Of a DNA stretch of 64,000 nt, positions 53,921 to 62,997 are shown one piece after another. The stretch comes from CAZGUX01 sp964529305 (lineage in GTDB: Bacteria > Acidobacteriota > Terriglobia > Bryobacterales > Bryobacteraceae). The notes under the pieces were generated by a model that saw nothing but the letters and a program-made list of their open reading frames with translations, was not told the origin of the DNA and ran no database searches. Numbering within the stretch: the first letter of the stretch is position 1; each line of letters opens with the position of its first letter. Where the stretch lies: positions 1 to 64,000 of the forward strand of contig CAZGUX010000285.1 of assembly GCA_964529305.1 (NCBI GenBank), in the 5' to 3' direction. The position numbers and the translations under genes are program-made.

Positions 53921-54208
53921 ATGCAGTTCGAATGGGATACGGTCAAAGCGAAATCCAACAGCGAAAAGCACGGCGTGAGTTTCTCCGAAGCGGTCACAGT
54001 GTTTGGAGACCCGCTTGAAGTGACGATCCCCGATCCGGATCATTCCGACGGCGAAACTCGTTTCTTGAGCCTTGGCTGTACAGAGCAAGGGAGGCTCCTG
54101 GTGGTGTCATATACTGAACGGGAGGGACGAATTCGTCTCATCAGCGCCCGTGAGGCCGTACCAAAGGAGCGGAGGATGTATGAGTCCGAACAATCCAGCG
54201 GGCAATGA
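53921..54208 (+). CDS. brnT: BrnT family toxin
   Basis: A 95-residue protein from ATG 53921. MQFEWDTVKAKSNSEKHGVS is the BrnT head, followed by FSEAVTVFGDPLEVTIPDPD and VVSYTEREGRIRLISAREA, the RNase-fold strands with the catalytic R/S-A-R motif. PKERRMYE ends it. BrnT is a ribonuclease toxin neutralised by BrnA. Its stop lies inside the next gene (start 54180). All motifs are intact. A decayed relative is at 34232-34330. Confidence 0.88.
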   Translation: MQFEWDTVKAKSNSEKHGVSFSEAVTVFGDPLEVTIPDPDHSDGETRFLSLGCTEQGRLLVVSYTEREGRIRLISAREAVPKERRMYESEQSSGQ

Positions 54209-54404
54209 CGATATGAGACCGGAGTACGACTTCTCCGGGGGAGTCCGGGGAAGACATCATGAGCAGTACAAGGCCGGTACCAACGTCGTGCTTCTCGACG
54301 ACGATGTTGCTCAGGTCTTCACGAATTCCGAGTCAGTGAACCGGGCCCTCCGGCTGCTTCTTGAACTCGCCAAACGCCAAGTGCCCCCGGATCGAGCGGC
54401 ATGA
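54180..54404 (+). CDS. BrnA-related antitoxin
   Basis: A 74-residue protein. The ATG at 54180 has GGAGG 4 bases upstream and overlaps the toxin gene by 29 bases; a second ATG at 54213, without a ribosome-binding site, is the alternative. MRPEYDFSGGVRGRHHEQYK and VVLLDDDVAQVFTNSESVNR are antitoxin-like, and the latter is shared with the orphan at 52675-52914. It lacks the classic ribbon-helix-helix sequence of the BrnA at 34331-34585. Position after brnT makes it the likely partner. Confidence 0.75.
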   Translation: MSPNNPAGNDDMRPEYDFSGGVRGRHHEQYKAGTNVVLLDDDVAQVFTNSESVNRALRLLLELAKRQVPPDRAA

Positions 54405-54528
54405 AGACCGGCCGTACGTCTTCGCCCCTCTCCGCCTGAGTACCGCGTTGGCTCATCGCTTGCATCACGGTTCGCGAGAAGCGGCTCCTTTTCTTCGTTC
54501 GACATCGCCTTCGTGTACGCCCCGCTGC

Positions 54529-55966
54529 TCACGCCAGCAAATCGAGGATCGCCTTGCCCTTCCCGTCGCGGGTCACGTGCACGGGCCGCTGTTCCACCTC
54601 GTAGGCGAGGTCGGCCGGAATCCCCAGCGTGCGGTAGATCGTCGCGTGCAGGTCCTCGATCCGGACCGGGTTCTCGATGGTCCGGCAGGGCCGCTCATCG
54701 GCGGTCTTGCCGTAGAGAAAACCTTTCTTGGCGCCGCCGCCGATCAGCAGAGCGCTCCCCGCGTCGGTGAAGTGGCGGTGCATGCCGAAGTGCTTCGGCT
54801 CGGTCAGCCGGTCAGGAACCTTCACCTGGTCCTTCACCGGTTTATCCGGCTTGCCTTCTGTCAGCATGTCACGGCCGAACTCGCTGGCCAGCACGATCAG
54901 GGTGCGGTTCAGCAATCCGCGTTCTTCCAGGTCGAGCACGAGTTGCGCAATGGGGGCGTCGATCTGCCGCTTCATGTCCAGCGCCCGCGTGTGGCCGTTC
55001 TCGTGAGTGTCCCAGTTCTTGAACGGAATGTACTCGGTGGTGACCTCGACGAAGCGGGCGCCAGACTCCACCAGGCGGCGCGCCAGCAGGCAGCTCAGTC
55101 CGAACCGGCCGGTATTGTATGCGTCGAAATTCTTCCTGGGCTCGAGCGACAGGTCGAACGCTTTGGCCGACGGCGACGTCAGCAGGCGATGCGCCGACTC
55201 GAGCGACCGGAGGATCGATTCCCGCTGAGGGCCACTGCCGTTGCGGAAGACGGGATCCTGCTCGGCGAGTTTGCGGAACGCCTCGTGCCGGCGCGCGAAG
55301 CGCTGCTCGTCCATCCCCACCGGAGGCCGAACGGCGCTCGCCGCGTCTTCCGGATAGGGGATCAAAAACGGCCCGTATTCGGTACCGAGAAAGCCCGCCG
55401 TGTGAAACGCTTTGACCGCGTCGCTCTCGCCGCCGATTTCCAGGTTCTGCCCGATGTCGATGAAGGGGGGCATGTCCGGATGTTTGGGCCCAAGCGTCCG
55501 GGCAATCACCGCGCCCAGGTGCGGCATGGCGACCGTCTGGGGCGGCGCGTAGCCGGTGTGCCATTGAAACTGGTGCCGCGAGTGCAAGATGAATCCGAGG
55601 TCCCCGGCCTGGTAGGAGCGAATCAGGGTGGCCCGATCCATGATGCTGCCGATACGCTCGAGTCCCTTCGACAGCTTGATGTTGTCGACGGCGGTATCGA
55701 TAGGAGCAAACGTGCTGAGCACGCGGTCGGGCGACATCCCGGCCTCGAAGTTCGCGTGACGCTTCGGGTCGAACGTCTCGGTCTGCGCCATGCCTCCGGC
55801 CATCCAGAGGAGGATCATCGAGTCGGCCGTCGGTTCGATCCTGGCGGCAGCCGGGAGTTGGCGTGGGGCGGCCCCCGTCAACGCCGAGAGAACAGCTCCG
55901 GCGGAGACATTCAGAAAGCCTCGGCGGCTGACGGCATCGCGCGCGGCGCTCCTCCCGATTCCACAT
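54529..55966 (-). pseudogene. DUF1501 family Tat-exported protein, apparent frameshift near the N-terminus
   Basis: From codon ~20 the sequence is a complete DUF1501 protein (LWMAGGMAQTETFDPK, SFGR-like ASEFGRDML, FGMHRHFTDAGSALLIGGG, RIEDLHATIYRTLGIPAD). The start is ATG 55966, with AAGGAGG 5 bases before and TGATG overlap with the upstream gene. That frame reads MWNREERRARC and leaves the DUF1501 frame. Removing one base in the CGCGCGCG tract (about 55939-55948) gives MWNREERRADAVSRRGFLNV, a twin-arginine signal. So one base is extra, either a real mutation or a sequence error. DUF1501 proteins are secreted, sulfatase-like and of unknown role. Confidence 0.75.
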
Positions 55967-57159
55967 CAGTGCCTCCTTCGGACCAGATCTTTTTGTTGGA
56001 CGGTGGTCGCGAGATACTCCTCGGTCTCCTCGGCCGTGAAGCGCTCGGGCGCAAACGCAGTCACGTCAATGTGAGTCTTTCCATCAGCCACGAATTCGGC
56101 CAGCAGCAGCCCACTCACCGGATTGTACGCGAATCCGCCGGAATGGAAAGCGTGACCGATGAAGAGTCCGGGCACCGCTTTCACGGGACCAACAATGGGT
56201 TCACCGTCCATGGCAAAACTGATCAGGCCGACCCGCTCCTCCTCCCATTCGACCGAATCGAGTAGGGGGATGTATGACCGGAACGAGCTGCGAAGCTGCT
56301 CCCTCAATCCCGGCCAAGCCTCGACTTCCCGGAGATGAAACTCGCGGGATGGGACTGGGAACTCTTCGCGTTCCGCGGTCTCGACGCCGGCGAGCAGGCG
56401 ACCTCCAGCCGAGGGCCGGATGTATCCTCCAAACGGATTTGCGTTGACCGCGGGGATGTGCAGCGGTTCCGGCAACGGGGTGGTCACGTATCGTTGATGC
56501 ACGACGGTCTTGACCGGCAACCGGACACCGACGTCGCTCAACACGATGTTCGTCCAGGAATACAACGTTGAAATGACAGCGTCCGCCCCGATTTCTTCGT
56601 TCGCCGTACGGACGCCGGTCAGCCGCCCGCCTTCCATCCGGAATCCGGTGGCCGCCTGGTGTTCGCGAATCTCGACCCCCAACTGCCGGCACTTGGAAGC
56701 CAGAGCCTGCAGGTATTCGTCCGGCTCGCTATATCCTCCGAGGGGATCGAACAGGCCGATGAATTCGTCTTGCGGATGCAGTTGCGGCCATGCCTCACGC
56801 ATTTCGCCGGCATCGAGGATCTCGTACGGCGCGGACAGGCGATCGTACAGGGGCAGGAGCCGTTCGCGGTCCAGCCACGACGCCGGATCGAACAGGTTCA
56901 GGCACCCGACATCCTGAAACCGGTATCCCTCTAGTTCGTGGGACAGCTCACGATATCTCCGGAGCGCCGTTTGACGGGCGCGGACGCCCGTCTCGCTCCA
57001 CAGAAGGCCGGTGATGATGGCGGCAGCGCGGCGGCTGGACCCGTCGCCGACCGGACCCTTGTCGAGCAGAATAATGCGCCCGAATTTCTTCTGGGCGAGA
57101 TGATACGCCGTACTGAGGCCGGTGACTCCGGCGCCGAGAATGATGGCAGTGGGTTGCAT
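55966..57159 (-). CDS. FAD-dependent oxidoreductase (DAO family)
   Basis: A 397-residue protein with TAIILGAGVTGLSTAYHLAQ at the N-terminus (GxGxxG). SSRRAAAIITGLLWSETG and GHAFHSGGFAYNPVSGLL, near the C-terminus, bind FAD in DAO-type enzymes. The ATG at 57159 directly follows the DUF1553 stop, and the gene's stop overlaps the DUF1501 start as TGATG. It is a distant paralog of the enzyme at 21558-23051. Its place inside a DUF1549/DUF1553-DUF1501 pair is unusual and suggests a shared substrate, but no substrate is readable. Confidence 0.88.
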   Translation of the reverse strand: MQPTAIILGAGVTGLSTAYHLAQKKFGRIILLDKGPVGDGSSRRAAAIITGLLWSETGVRARQTALRRYRELSHELEGYRFQDVGCLNLFDPASWLDRERLLPLYDRLSAPYEILDAGEMREAWPQLHPQDEFIGLFDPLGGYSEPDEYLQALASKCRQLGVEIREHQAATGFRMEGGRLTGVRTANEEIGADAVISTLYSWTNIVLSDVGVRLPVKTVVHQRYVTTPLPEPLHIPAVNANPFGGYIRPSAGGRLLAGVETAEREEFPVPSREFHLREVEAWPGLREQLRSSFRSYIPLLDSVEWEEERVGLISFAMDGEPIVGPVKAVPGLFIGHAFHSGGFAYNPVSGLLLAEFVADGKTHIDVTAFAPERFTAEETEEYLATTVQQKDLVRRRH

Positions 57160-57161
57160 GG

Positions 57162-59459
57162 TTATCGAATGAGCTGAAATTCGGGCAACATCGTTACACA
57201 CCAAAGCAGATCGGCCAGGCCTTCCGAGCGGCTGCCGCTCGAGAGCAACCGCCGCGCCAGGACGGCTTCGGCGTCATGCGGACGCCTCCCCAGCGCGTGG
57301 CGATAAATTCGCTCGGTCAACGAGTCGGCGGTGAACGGCCCTTCCGGTGCGCCGACGGGCACGTCGCCCGTGACTCGCACCAGGCGCTCCATATCGGGCG
57401 CTTGCGCAAACACAAAAAAGCGAATGCGCGGGCTGATGTCGGAGGCGAGGGACTCTTCCTCCACACCCACCGCCGCCCGGAATCGCGTGTAGCCCTTGGC
57501 TTCGATGTCGAGCACGAACTCCGACGGCGCTTTCACGCGGATCGCGTCCGAGAATCGGACGTTGCGCATTTTGCCGGGAATTGCTTCCTTCACCACCGGC
57601 GTTTCGCCGTTCGGGCCCGTGAACCGGGCGTCCGCCCACACCGCCTTCACACGCTCCGGCGAATAGGAATCCACATCGATCACGATCAGGCGAAGCTGCT
57701 TCAGACCGGTAATCGGGATATCCACAATCTTCGCGTCCGCCCCCACGCGGCCGCTGTCGAACAGGTTCTCCGGCGCCGGCGGCAACTCGCCCAACATGCG
57801 GCGGGCGGCGCGGCGCAGCATGCGGGTGTAGGTCTCGCCGTTGGTGAGTTCCAGCGCCTGGAGGGTCGTCGGCTCCTGGTTGCGCTCCGTGAACACCTGA
57901 TCGCGGATGGGCCGGCCGAGAGCCCGGGTGAGAGGGTTCGAGGCGAGACGCCAGTCGCGGACCCGTTCGGCGACCGTGCCGGCAGGTGTGATGCGGGCTC
58001 GCCATTCGCCGGTAATCGAACTCACCGCGTCGGTGAACTGCTCTCCGGTCAGCCGCCGCATCACCGGGCCGCGGAAGGTATACGCTTCCTCCCCGGACTT
58101 CGGCGAATCCACGCTCGGAAGCTGATACGCACGGGAGGTCATGATGCGCCGGATCAGCCCCTTCAGGTTGTAGCCGCCCGACTGGAATTCGCACGCCAGC
58201 GTGTCCAGCAGTTCCGCGCTCCACGGCTCGGCGTCCATGTCGTCGGCCGGTTCGATGATGCCTCGGCCCATCAGGCGCTTCCACAGGCGATTGACGATGG
58301 TGCGCGAGAACCGGCCGTTGGCAGGCGTGGTGAACAGCGCCGCGACCCACTGCCTGCGCTCGATCAGCGCCAGTTCGTCACTGACCGTGCCCAACTCCGG
58401 ATAGAGAAACTGTGGCTTGGCGATCAGGCCGGTCTTGGCGTCGCACCGGACCATTTCCAGATTGACGCCGGAGAAGAAGCTGGCCAGGCCGTAGGCGTCT
58501 TTCAACTTCCACTTGCTGACAAAGCTGTCGTGGCAGGAGTTGCATTTGAGATTGACGCCCAGAAAGACCTGAGCGCTGTTCTGGGCCGCCTGGATCACCG
58601 GCAGCTGGCTGGCGTTGACGTCCCCGCGCCAATTGACTCCGGTGACGAAGCCCTCGGGATCGTCCTGGCGCCACGGGCTGAGCAACCGGCGCGCGAACTC
58701 GTCGTACGACAGATTGTCAACCAGGGCCTGGTACAGCCACGTGGTGATCGACTTTCGCGCGCCGATGTAGTTGACGCCCTCGTCGTTGCGCAACAGGTCG
58801 TTCCAATAGGTGATCCAGTGATCGGCGTAGTTCTGGTTGTTGGCCAGTAGTCGTTCGACGAGGCGGATGCGCTTGTCGGGGGTGTGATCGCTGAGGAACT
58901 CGTCCTGTTGCTCGGGAGTCGGGAGCAGTCCCCACAGATCGAGATAGGCGCGGCGCAGAAAGACTTCGTCGGCCACCGTCGGCGGCACGGCGAGGCCGCT
59001 CTTCTCGAAGGTGCGCCGGATCAAAAGGTCGACCGGATCGCCCTTGGCCGGAGCGCACGACAAAGCGAGTTTGGGAATCCAGATGGGCCGGGCCGGTGCG
59101 GCGTTCTCGTTCTCGCGGGCTCCCTGGTCGATCCAGGCGCGAATGGTGGCGATCTCGTTGGCGGTGAGTTTCTCTCCGGCCGGAGGCATCACCGGTACGC
59201 CGTCTCCCTCGACGCGGCGCAGCAGCAAGCTCTCGGCGGCGAGGCCCGGGTTGACGACTTTGCCCGTGCGGCCGCCCTTCATCAGATCTCGGTAGGTGGA
59301 AACAGAGAGATTGGAAAATCGCTTGTCGCCGCTATGACAGGAGAAGCACCTGGCCGCGAGGAAGGGATGGACATCGCGGGCGTAGTCGATTCGGCTCTGA
59401 GGGAGTATCGGAAGTGCCGTGGCACAGAGCACGCCCGCTAACCAGCGAAACAAGCGCAT
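57162..59459 (-). CDS. Planctomycete-type cytochrome c / DUF1549 / DUF1553 protein
   Basis: A 765-residue secreted protein with signal peptide (MRLFRWLAGVLCATALPILP). RCFSCH (Cys38, Cys41, His42) is the c-type heme site of the PSCyt1 domain. A DUF1549 region follows (FLRRAYLDLWGLLPTPEQQD, YADHWITYWNDLLRNDEGVN), with LKCNSCHDSFVSKWKLKD as a second CxxCH. DUF1553 continues (PANGRFSRTIVNRLWKRLMG, RRLTGEQFTDAVSSITGEWR). Such proteins are usually encoded next to a DUF1501 gene, as here, two genes away. They are thought to be extracellular or periplasmic and of unknown reaction. Confidence 0.92.
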   Translation of the reverse strand: MRLFRWLAGVLCATALPILPQSRIDYARDVHPFLAARCFSCHSGDKRFSNLSVSTYRDLMKGGRTGKVVNPGLAAESLLLRRVEGDGVPVMPPAGEKLTANEIATIRAWIDQGARENENAAPARPIWIPKLALSCAPAKGDPVDLLIRRTFEKSGLAVPPTVADEVFLRRAYLDLWGLLPTPEQQDEFLSDHTPDKRIRLVERLLANNQNYADHWITYWNDLLRNDEGVNYIGARKSITTWLYQALVDNLSYDEFARRLLSPWRQDDPEGFVTGVNWRGDVNASQLPVIQAAQNSAQVFLGVNLKCNSCHDSFVSKWKLKDAYGLASFFSGVNLEMVRCDAKTGLIAKPQFLYPELGTVSDELALIERRQWVAALFTTPANGRFSRTIVNRLWKRLMGRGIIEPADDMDAEPWSAELLDTLACEFQSGGYNLKGLIRRIMTSRAYQLPSVDSPKSGEEAYTFRGPVMRRLTGEQFTDAVSSITGEWRARITPAGTVAERVRDWRLASNPLTRALGRPIRDQVFTERNQEPTTLQALELTNGETYTRMLRRAARRMLGELPPAPENLFDSGRVGADAKIVDIPITGLKQLRLIVIDVDSYSPERVKAVWADARFTGPNGETPVVKEAIPGKMRNVRFSDAIRVKAPSEFVLDIEAKGYTRFRAAVGVEEESLASDISPRIRFFVFAQAPDMERLVRVTGDVPVGAPEGPFTADSLTERIYRHALGRRPHDAEAVLARRLLSSGSRSEGLADLLWCVTMLPEFQLIR

Positions 59460-59500
59460 TTGTTGAGGAATATAGCACCTGAGAACACATGGATGCCGGA

Positions 59501-59725
59501 TCAGCGCGACCTAATTCGGAGCCGCGGCCGCGGCCGCAACCGCTCAATCGTTCTCTGAAGTGTGAATTGCTCGGCACCCGCTCCTCGCATCTTCAGGTGG
59601 TCCTCAGCCAACTCGCACATCGCTTCGAAGATCGCGGCTGGACCTTGGGATTGCCAGAATTCGACGTCCCAATCCCTGTCGGCCTCGGCGAGCGGCACGA
59701 GGCGCTCAAAGACCTTGCTTTGCAT
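59501..59725 (-). CDS. Small conserved hypothetical protein
   Basis: A 74-residue protein from ATG 59725: MQSKVFERLVPLAEADRDWD, then VEFWQSQGPAAIFEAMCELA and EDHLKMRGAGAEQFTLQRTI. The FERLVPL-xxADRDWDxxFWQxQ pattern resembles small proteins often found beside toxin-antitoxin or nucleotidyltransferase genes, but I cannot name a family. The C-terminus is very basic (RPRPRLRIRSR). GATAAT stands 7 bases before the ATG, so the transcript may be leaderless. It stands alone on the minus strand with no partner gene. Confidence 0.6.
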   Translation of the reverse strand: MQSKVFERLVPLAEADRDWDVEFWQSQGPAAIFEAMCELAEDHLKMRGAGAEQFTLQRTIERLRPRPRLRIRSR

Positions 59726-59809
59726 TGATTCTATTATCGGCGTTTCAGTCCTGGTGCAGGCCGTCTTCGCAGTCTCAAACCTGCGCTCCGGGCGAAATGG
59801 CCCAGGCAG

Positions 59810-60244
59810 TCACTTGCGCTCGATCCGCCCGAACATCTGGCCGCCGTGACCCTTGCTCGACGACCATGTCCCGGCGTATTGGTCCCGATAGATCAATACC
59901 CGTGCCGTAAACGTGCCATGGCCCGGAATCGTCACGTCCGTCAGCGAAATGACCGGCGTGTCTCCGGCCCACAGAACCTTCACCGGAACCGGAACCGTAT
60001 AGTCGTTGCCGCCATACTGGATGCGAGTGTGGATTAGCCACACGTCGCCCGGCATCCGAGTCACCTTGGAGATCGTGTATCGATCTTCCGCCAGCTTGTC
60101 ACTCGACCCCGCGGAGAACTTGCCAACCAGCGTGGCGCCGGTCATGGTGCGCTCGAAATCCTGTTCCAGGCTGCGGCCTTGGCCGCCGCCCGGGCCGCTC
60201 CGGCAACCGGCAAGAAGAACCACCAGGCATGCGAGCCAGCGCAT
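59810..60244 (-). CDS. Putative lipoprotein of unknown function
   Basis: A 144-residue protein with signal peptide and lipobox (MRWLACLVVLLAGC), so it should be lipid-anchored. The mature part is beta-rich (KFSAGSSDKLAEDRYTISKV, VWLIHTRIQYGGNDYTVPVP, VLWAGDTPVISLTDVTIPGH, FTARVLIYRDQYAGTWSSSK). It looks like a lipocalin- or calycin-like small barrel, but the family is not recognised. It follows the sialidase-like gene by 6 bases on the same strand, so the two are probably co-expressed. Confidence 0.75.
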   Translation of the reverse strand: MRWLACLVVLLAGCRSGPGGGQGRSLEQDFERTMTGATLVGKFSAGSSDKLAEDRYTISKVTRMPGDVWLIHTRIQYGGNDYTVPVPVKVLWAGDTPVISLTDVTIPGHGTFTARVLIYRDQYAGTWSSSKGHGGQMFGRIERK

Positions 60245-60250
60245 GATTCG

Positions 60251-61357
60251 TCACTCCTTCATTCGCAGCTTCACAAAACGGATTCCCTGCCCGCTGGGCT
60301 GCACGCACCAAAGCACGAGCAACAGCGTTCCGTCCGGCAGCGGCACCGCGGATGGTTCTCCAAACGCGAAGTCCGACCACTCGGTGTGGTCGGCGGACGA
60401 AGCGCCCAATGTTGCCTGCTCGGCGCGCCACACGGGCTGGTTGGACTCGATGCCGAAACCCGATTCGGTAGGCCGCACGACGGCGATCCAGACGCCCACC
60501 TCGCCGTGCTTTCGCTGGTTGTAGATGAACAACGCGCGTCCGTCCGGCAACGCTGTCAGCGCCGTCGACTGGCCCATGATCCCGGTGGAGCGTGTGGGCA
60601 GCCAAGTGTTCCCGCCGTCGGAAGACAGCGTGTACGCGTTCGGATACTCGGCATTGCCGTCGTGGCTCACGTGCCAGCACGTACCGAGCAAGCGTCCATC
60701 CGCCAGTTCAATCACCCACGCTTCCGCGCCGCCGGACTTCTCCTCGGCGAACCGCATCATATCGGAGTGCCGCCACGACTGCCCCTGGTCGTCGCTGAAC
60801 GCCGCGACCACCCGCTGTTTGTCCACGCTCACGGAAGCGTCGAACGTATTGTACGGGGCATAGCAGACAATCCACCGGCCCTGCCGCGTGACGGTGACAG
60901 GACCCGGCGCCTCCGCCGAACCCGGGCCGTCCATCGGCACGGGAAGGGGTTCGGACCATGTCAATCCGCCGTCTGTCGAGCGGGACCACACCAGACCGTT
61001 CTGCTTCAGGCCCTGCGTCGCGTCCGACCAGAACGACTCGCCTGGCGTATCGATTGGAGTCGAGAGTCCGTACAAAAACAGGTCATCGCCGCGGCCGCGG
61101 CTGATCGAGCAGAAGATCGAGTGAGTGGCCGACAGGTGCGGCCAGATGGGCGCGGGTTCGCTCCAGGTGATGCCGCCATCGGCCGAGCGCGCGAGCACGG
61201 TGACAAAATCGTTCACCGCCAGCCTCGACTGCACCATGAACGTGCACAGAATCTCACTGCGCGGATTCAGCGCGCACCGCGAACCCGCCGCAACGGCTGT
61301 GGCGGTACCGGGTTCGCGGCGGGAAACAAAGCCTTCCGCAACGGTCTCGAACGTCAT
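60251..61357 (-). CDS. Sialidase-like (BNR/Asp-box) propeller protein
   Basis: A 368-residue protein with four visible Asp-boxes: SADGGITW, STDGGLTW, SDDQGQSW and SSDGGNTW, typical of six-blade sialidase-fold proteins. No signal peptide is visible at the ATG at 61357, which has GGGAG 6 bases before and overlaps the previous gene as ATGA. It could be a cytoplasmic exo-glycosidase or a propeller without hydrolase activity; the Arg triad of true sialidases cannot be confirmed. The operon with a phytanoyl-CoA dioxygenase-like gene suggests a sugar or secondary-metabolite catabolic context. Confidence 0.8.
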   Translation of the reverse strand: MTFETVAEGFVSRREPGTATAVAAGSRCALNPRSEILCTFMVQSRLAVNDFVTVLARSADGGITWSEPAPIWPHLSATHSIFCSISRGRGDDLFLYGLSTPIDTPGESFWSDATQGLKQNGLVWSRSTDGGLTWSEPLPVPMDGPGSAEAPGPVTVTRQGRWIVCYAPYNTFDASVSVDKQRVVAAFSDDQGQSWRHSDMMRFAEEKSGGAEAWVIELADGRLLGTCWHVSHDGNAEYPNAYTLSSDGGNTWLPTRSTGIMGQSTALTALPDGRALFIYNQRKHGEVGVWIAVVRPTESGFGIESNQPVWRAEQATLGASSADHTEWSDFAFGEPSAVPLPDGTLLLVLWCVQPSGQGIRFVKLRMKE

Positions 61358-62187
61358 CGGCGCTCCCACCGTGCCGGGCTGATGCCGGGGGCCTCACTGC
61401 GCATATTCGGAGGCTTGTTGGCGCCGTCGTAGTCGCCCTTGTGCATGTTACGGTCGACAAAGAAAGGCCGCACCACCTCGGGCAGTTTGGCCACCTCCTC
61501 GGCGTCCCAGGCGGGCAACTCTCCGACCGCTGGTCCGGCCCAAGCCGGACGATACAAGACCGCCAGCATCTCGCGGGCGTAGGCGCCCACGTTCGGAAAG
61601 TTGCCGTGAAACGCCCGGTGATTGAGGAGAACGGCGGAACCCGCCTTGCACGTGACTGCGATTTCCTCCGGGTGCGACTCATAGCGGCCATAGGGATTGC
61701 CGTCGGCGTGCATGCTGAGATGAGACCGGGGCACGACGCGGAAGGGCGAGACCTCAGCGGTCAGGTCGTCGAGGTAATAGAGCACCCTCACCATGACGGG
61801 GCAACTTCCCGCGCTCCCGAAGATTTTCGATCCCCAGGGTTGACCGTCCGTATGAAGGCTGATTCCCGGATGTCCCGGCTCGGAGCGTGCGTACCCGTAG
61901 GTCATCAACACCAGGTCGTCTCCGAACAACTCCTTCAGGAATGCGATCGTCGGCGGGTGCGCGATCAAATCTGTGATGTCCCCGCCTTCGAACTGAATGT
62001 TCGGCCGGCCCCGTTGAAACGGGCTGTAGTCCACGGGCGTGGTCTCGAAGAGTGCAGTCCTCCTCTTGAGCCGTGCCACGTGCTCCGGGCTGAGCAGGTC
62101 CGGTAGAACCAGGTATCCTTCCACTTCCAGAAATCGAATCCGCTCTCCCAGAGTCAGGGCGGACCAATCGGTAGTCGCAGTCTGCAT
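61354..62187 (-). CDS. Phytanoyl-CoA dioxygenase family protein
   Basis: A 277-residue Fe(II)/2-oxoglutarate dioxygenase-like protein. SLHTDGQPW contains the iron ligands His112 and Asp114; VVPRSHLSMH and NHRAFHGNFPN supply the distal His (about 194). EVEGYLVLPDLLSPEHVARL is the typical N-terminal start. I use ATG 62187, where this sequence begins; an upstream ATG in the same frame is not protein-like. Only 22 bases separate it from the divergent SDR gene. It overlaps the sialidase-like gene by four bases. Confidence 0.88.
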   Translation of the reverse strand: MQTATTDWSALTLGERIRFLEVEGYLVLPDLLSPEHVARLKRRTALFETTPVDYSPFQRGRPNIQFEGGDITDLIAHPPTIAFLKELFGDDLVLMTYGYARSEPGHPGISLHTDGQPWGSKIFGSAGSCPVMVRVLYYLDDLTAEVSPFRVVPRSHLSMHADGNPYGRYESHPEEIAVTCKAGSAVLLNHRAFHGNFPNVGAYAREMLAVLYRPAWAGPAVGELPAWDAEEVAKLPEVVRPFFVDRNMHKGDYDGANKPPNMRSEAPGISPARWERR

Positions 62188-62209
62188 AGATAATTCAGAT
62201 TGTAGTCTA

Positions 62210-62989
62210 ATGGGCGCGATGGGAACGAAGAAGCTGGAAGGCAAAGTCGCGGTGGTGACCGGAGCCGCGCGCGGCATCGGGCGAGCCTGCGCGCTGGAGC
62301 TTGCGACGAACGGCGCGGACGTCGCCGTCAATGATTTCCGGGACACGGAAGAAGCCAGGGTCGTCGTCCGCCAGATCGAAACCCTGGGACAAAAAGCGTT
62401 CTTCTTTCAGGGCGACGTCGCCGATCGCGCGCGCGACCGCCAGTTGATCGAAGAGACCGTCAGCCGCCTGGGGCGCGTCGATATTCTCGTGAACAATGCG
62501 GCCAAAGGAACCCGCAAGCAGTTTGTCGATCTCGACGTCGAGGACGCCGAACGGACCTTCGGCGTGATCTTCTGGGGCGTCTTCCACTGCAGCCAGTTTG
62601 CCGCGCGGCAGATGATTCAGCAGGGGCAGGGCGGCGCGATCGTCAATATCAGCTCGGTGCACGCGGAGCGGCCCTACGGCGGAGCCGCCGACTACAACGC
62701 GGCCAAGGCCGCGATCAATCATCTGGCCCGGACGATGGCGGTGGAACTGGCGCCGCACAAGATCCGCGTCAACTTCATCGAACCCGGCTGGATCGACACT
62801 CCCGGTGAGCACATTGCCTTCGGCGACGACATGATCGAACGCGAGGGGAAGAAACTGATGTGGGGACGTCTCGGACAGCCATCGGAGATCGCCAAGGGAG
62901 CGCTGTACCTCGCCTGCGACGACTCTTCGTACGTGACCGGAACCTGCCTGCGCATCGATGGCGGATACGTTTTACCAAACCCAAGGTGA
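62210..62989 (+). CDS. Short-chain dehydrogenase/reductase
   Basis: A 259-residue Rossmann-fold oxidoreductase. TGAARGIGRACALELA is the NAD(P)-binding glycine motif, NNAAKG the central strand, and NISSVHAERPYGGAADYNAA with YNAAK the catalytic Ser-Tyr-Lys. The C-terminus VTGTCLRIDGGYVLPNPR is typical. ATG 62210 is used; ATG 62219 is an alternative. It is followed 8 bases later by the D-aminoacylase gene and is divergent from the dioxygenase gene. The cluster suggests catabolism of an acylated amino or sugar compound. Confidence 0.92.
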   Translation: MGAMGTKKLEGKVAVVTGAARGIGRACALELATNGADVAVNDFRDTEEARVVVRQIETLGQKAFFFQGDVADRARDRQLIEETVSRLGRVDILVNNAAKGTRKQFVDLDVEDAERTFGVIFWGVFHCSQFAARQMIQQGQGGAIVNISSVHAERPYGGAADYNAAKAAINHLARTMAVELAPHKIRVNFIEPGWIDTPGEHIAFGDDMIEREGKKLMWGRLGQPSEIAKGALYLACDDSSYVTGTCLRIDGGYVLPNPR

Positions 62990-62997
62990 CCCTGACT

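Noticed and set aside
54361..56265. A 634-codon open frame opposite the DUF1501 gene
   Set aside because: Same shadow composition (Arg/His/Gly-rich, no domain), while the opposite strand shows clear family motifs.
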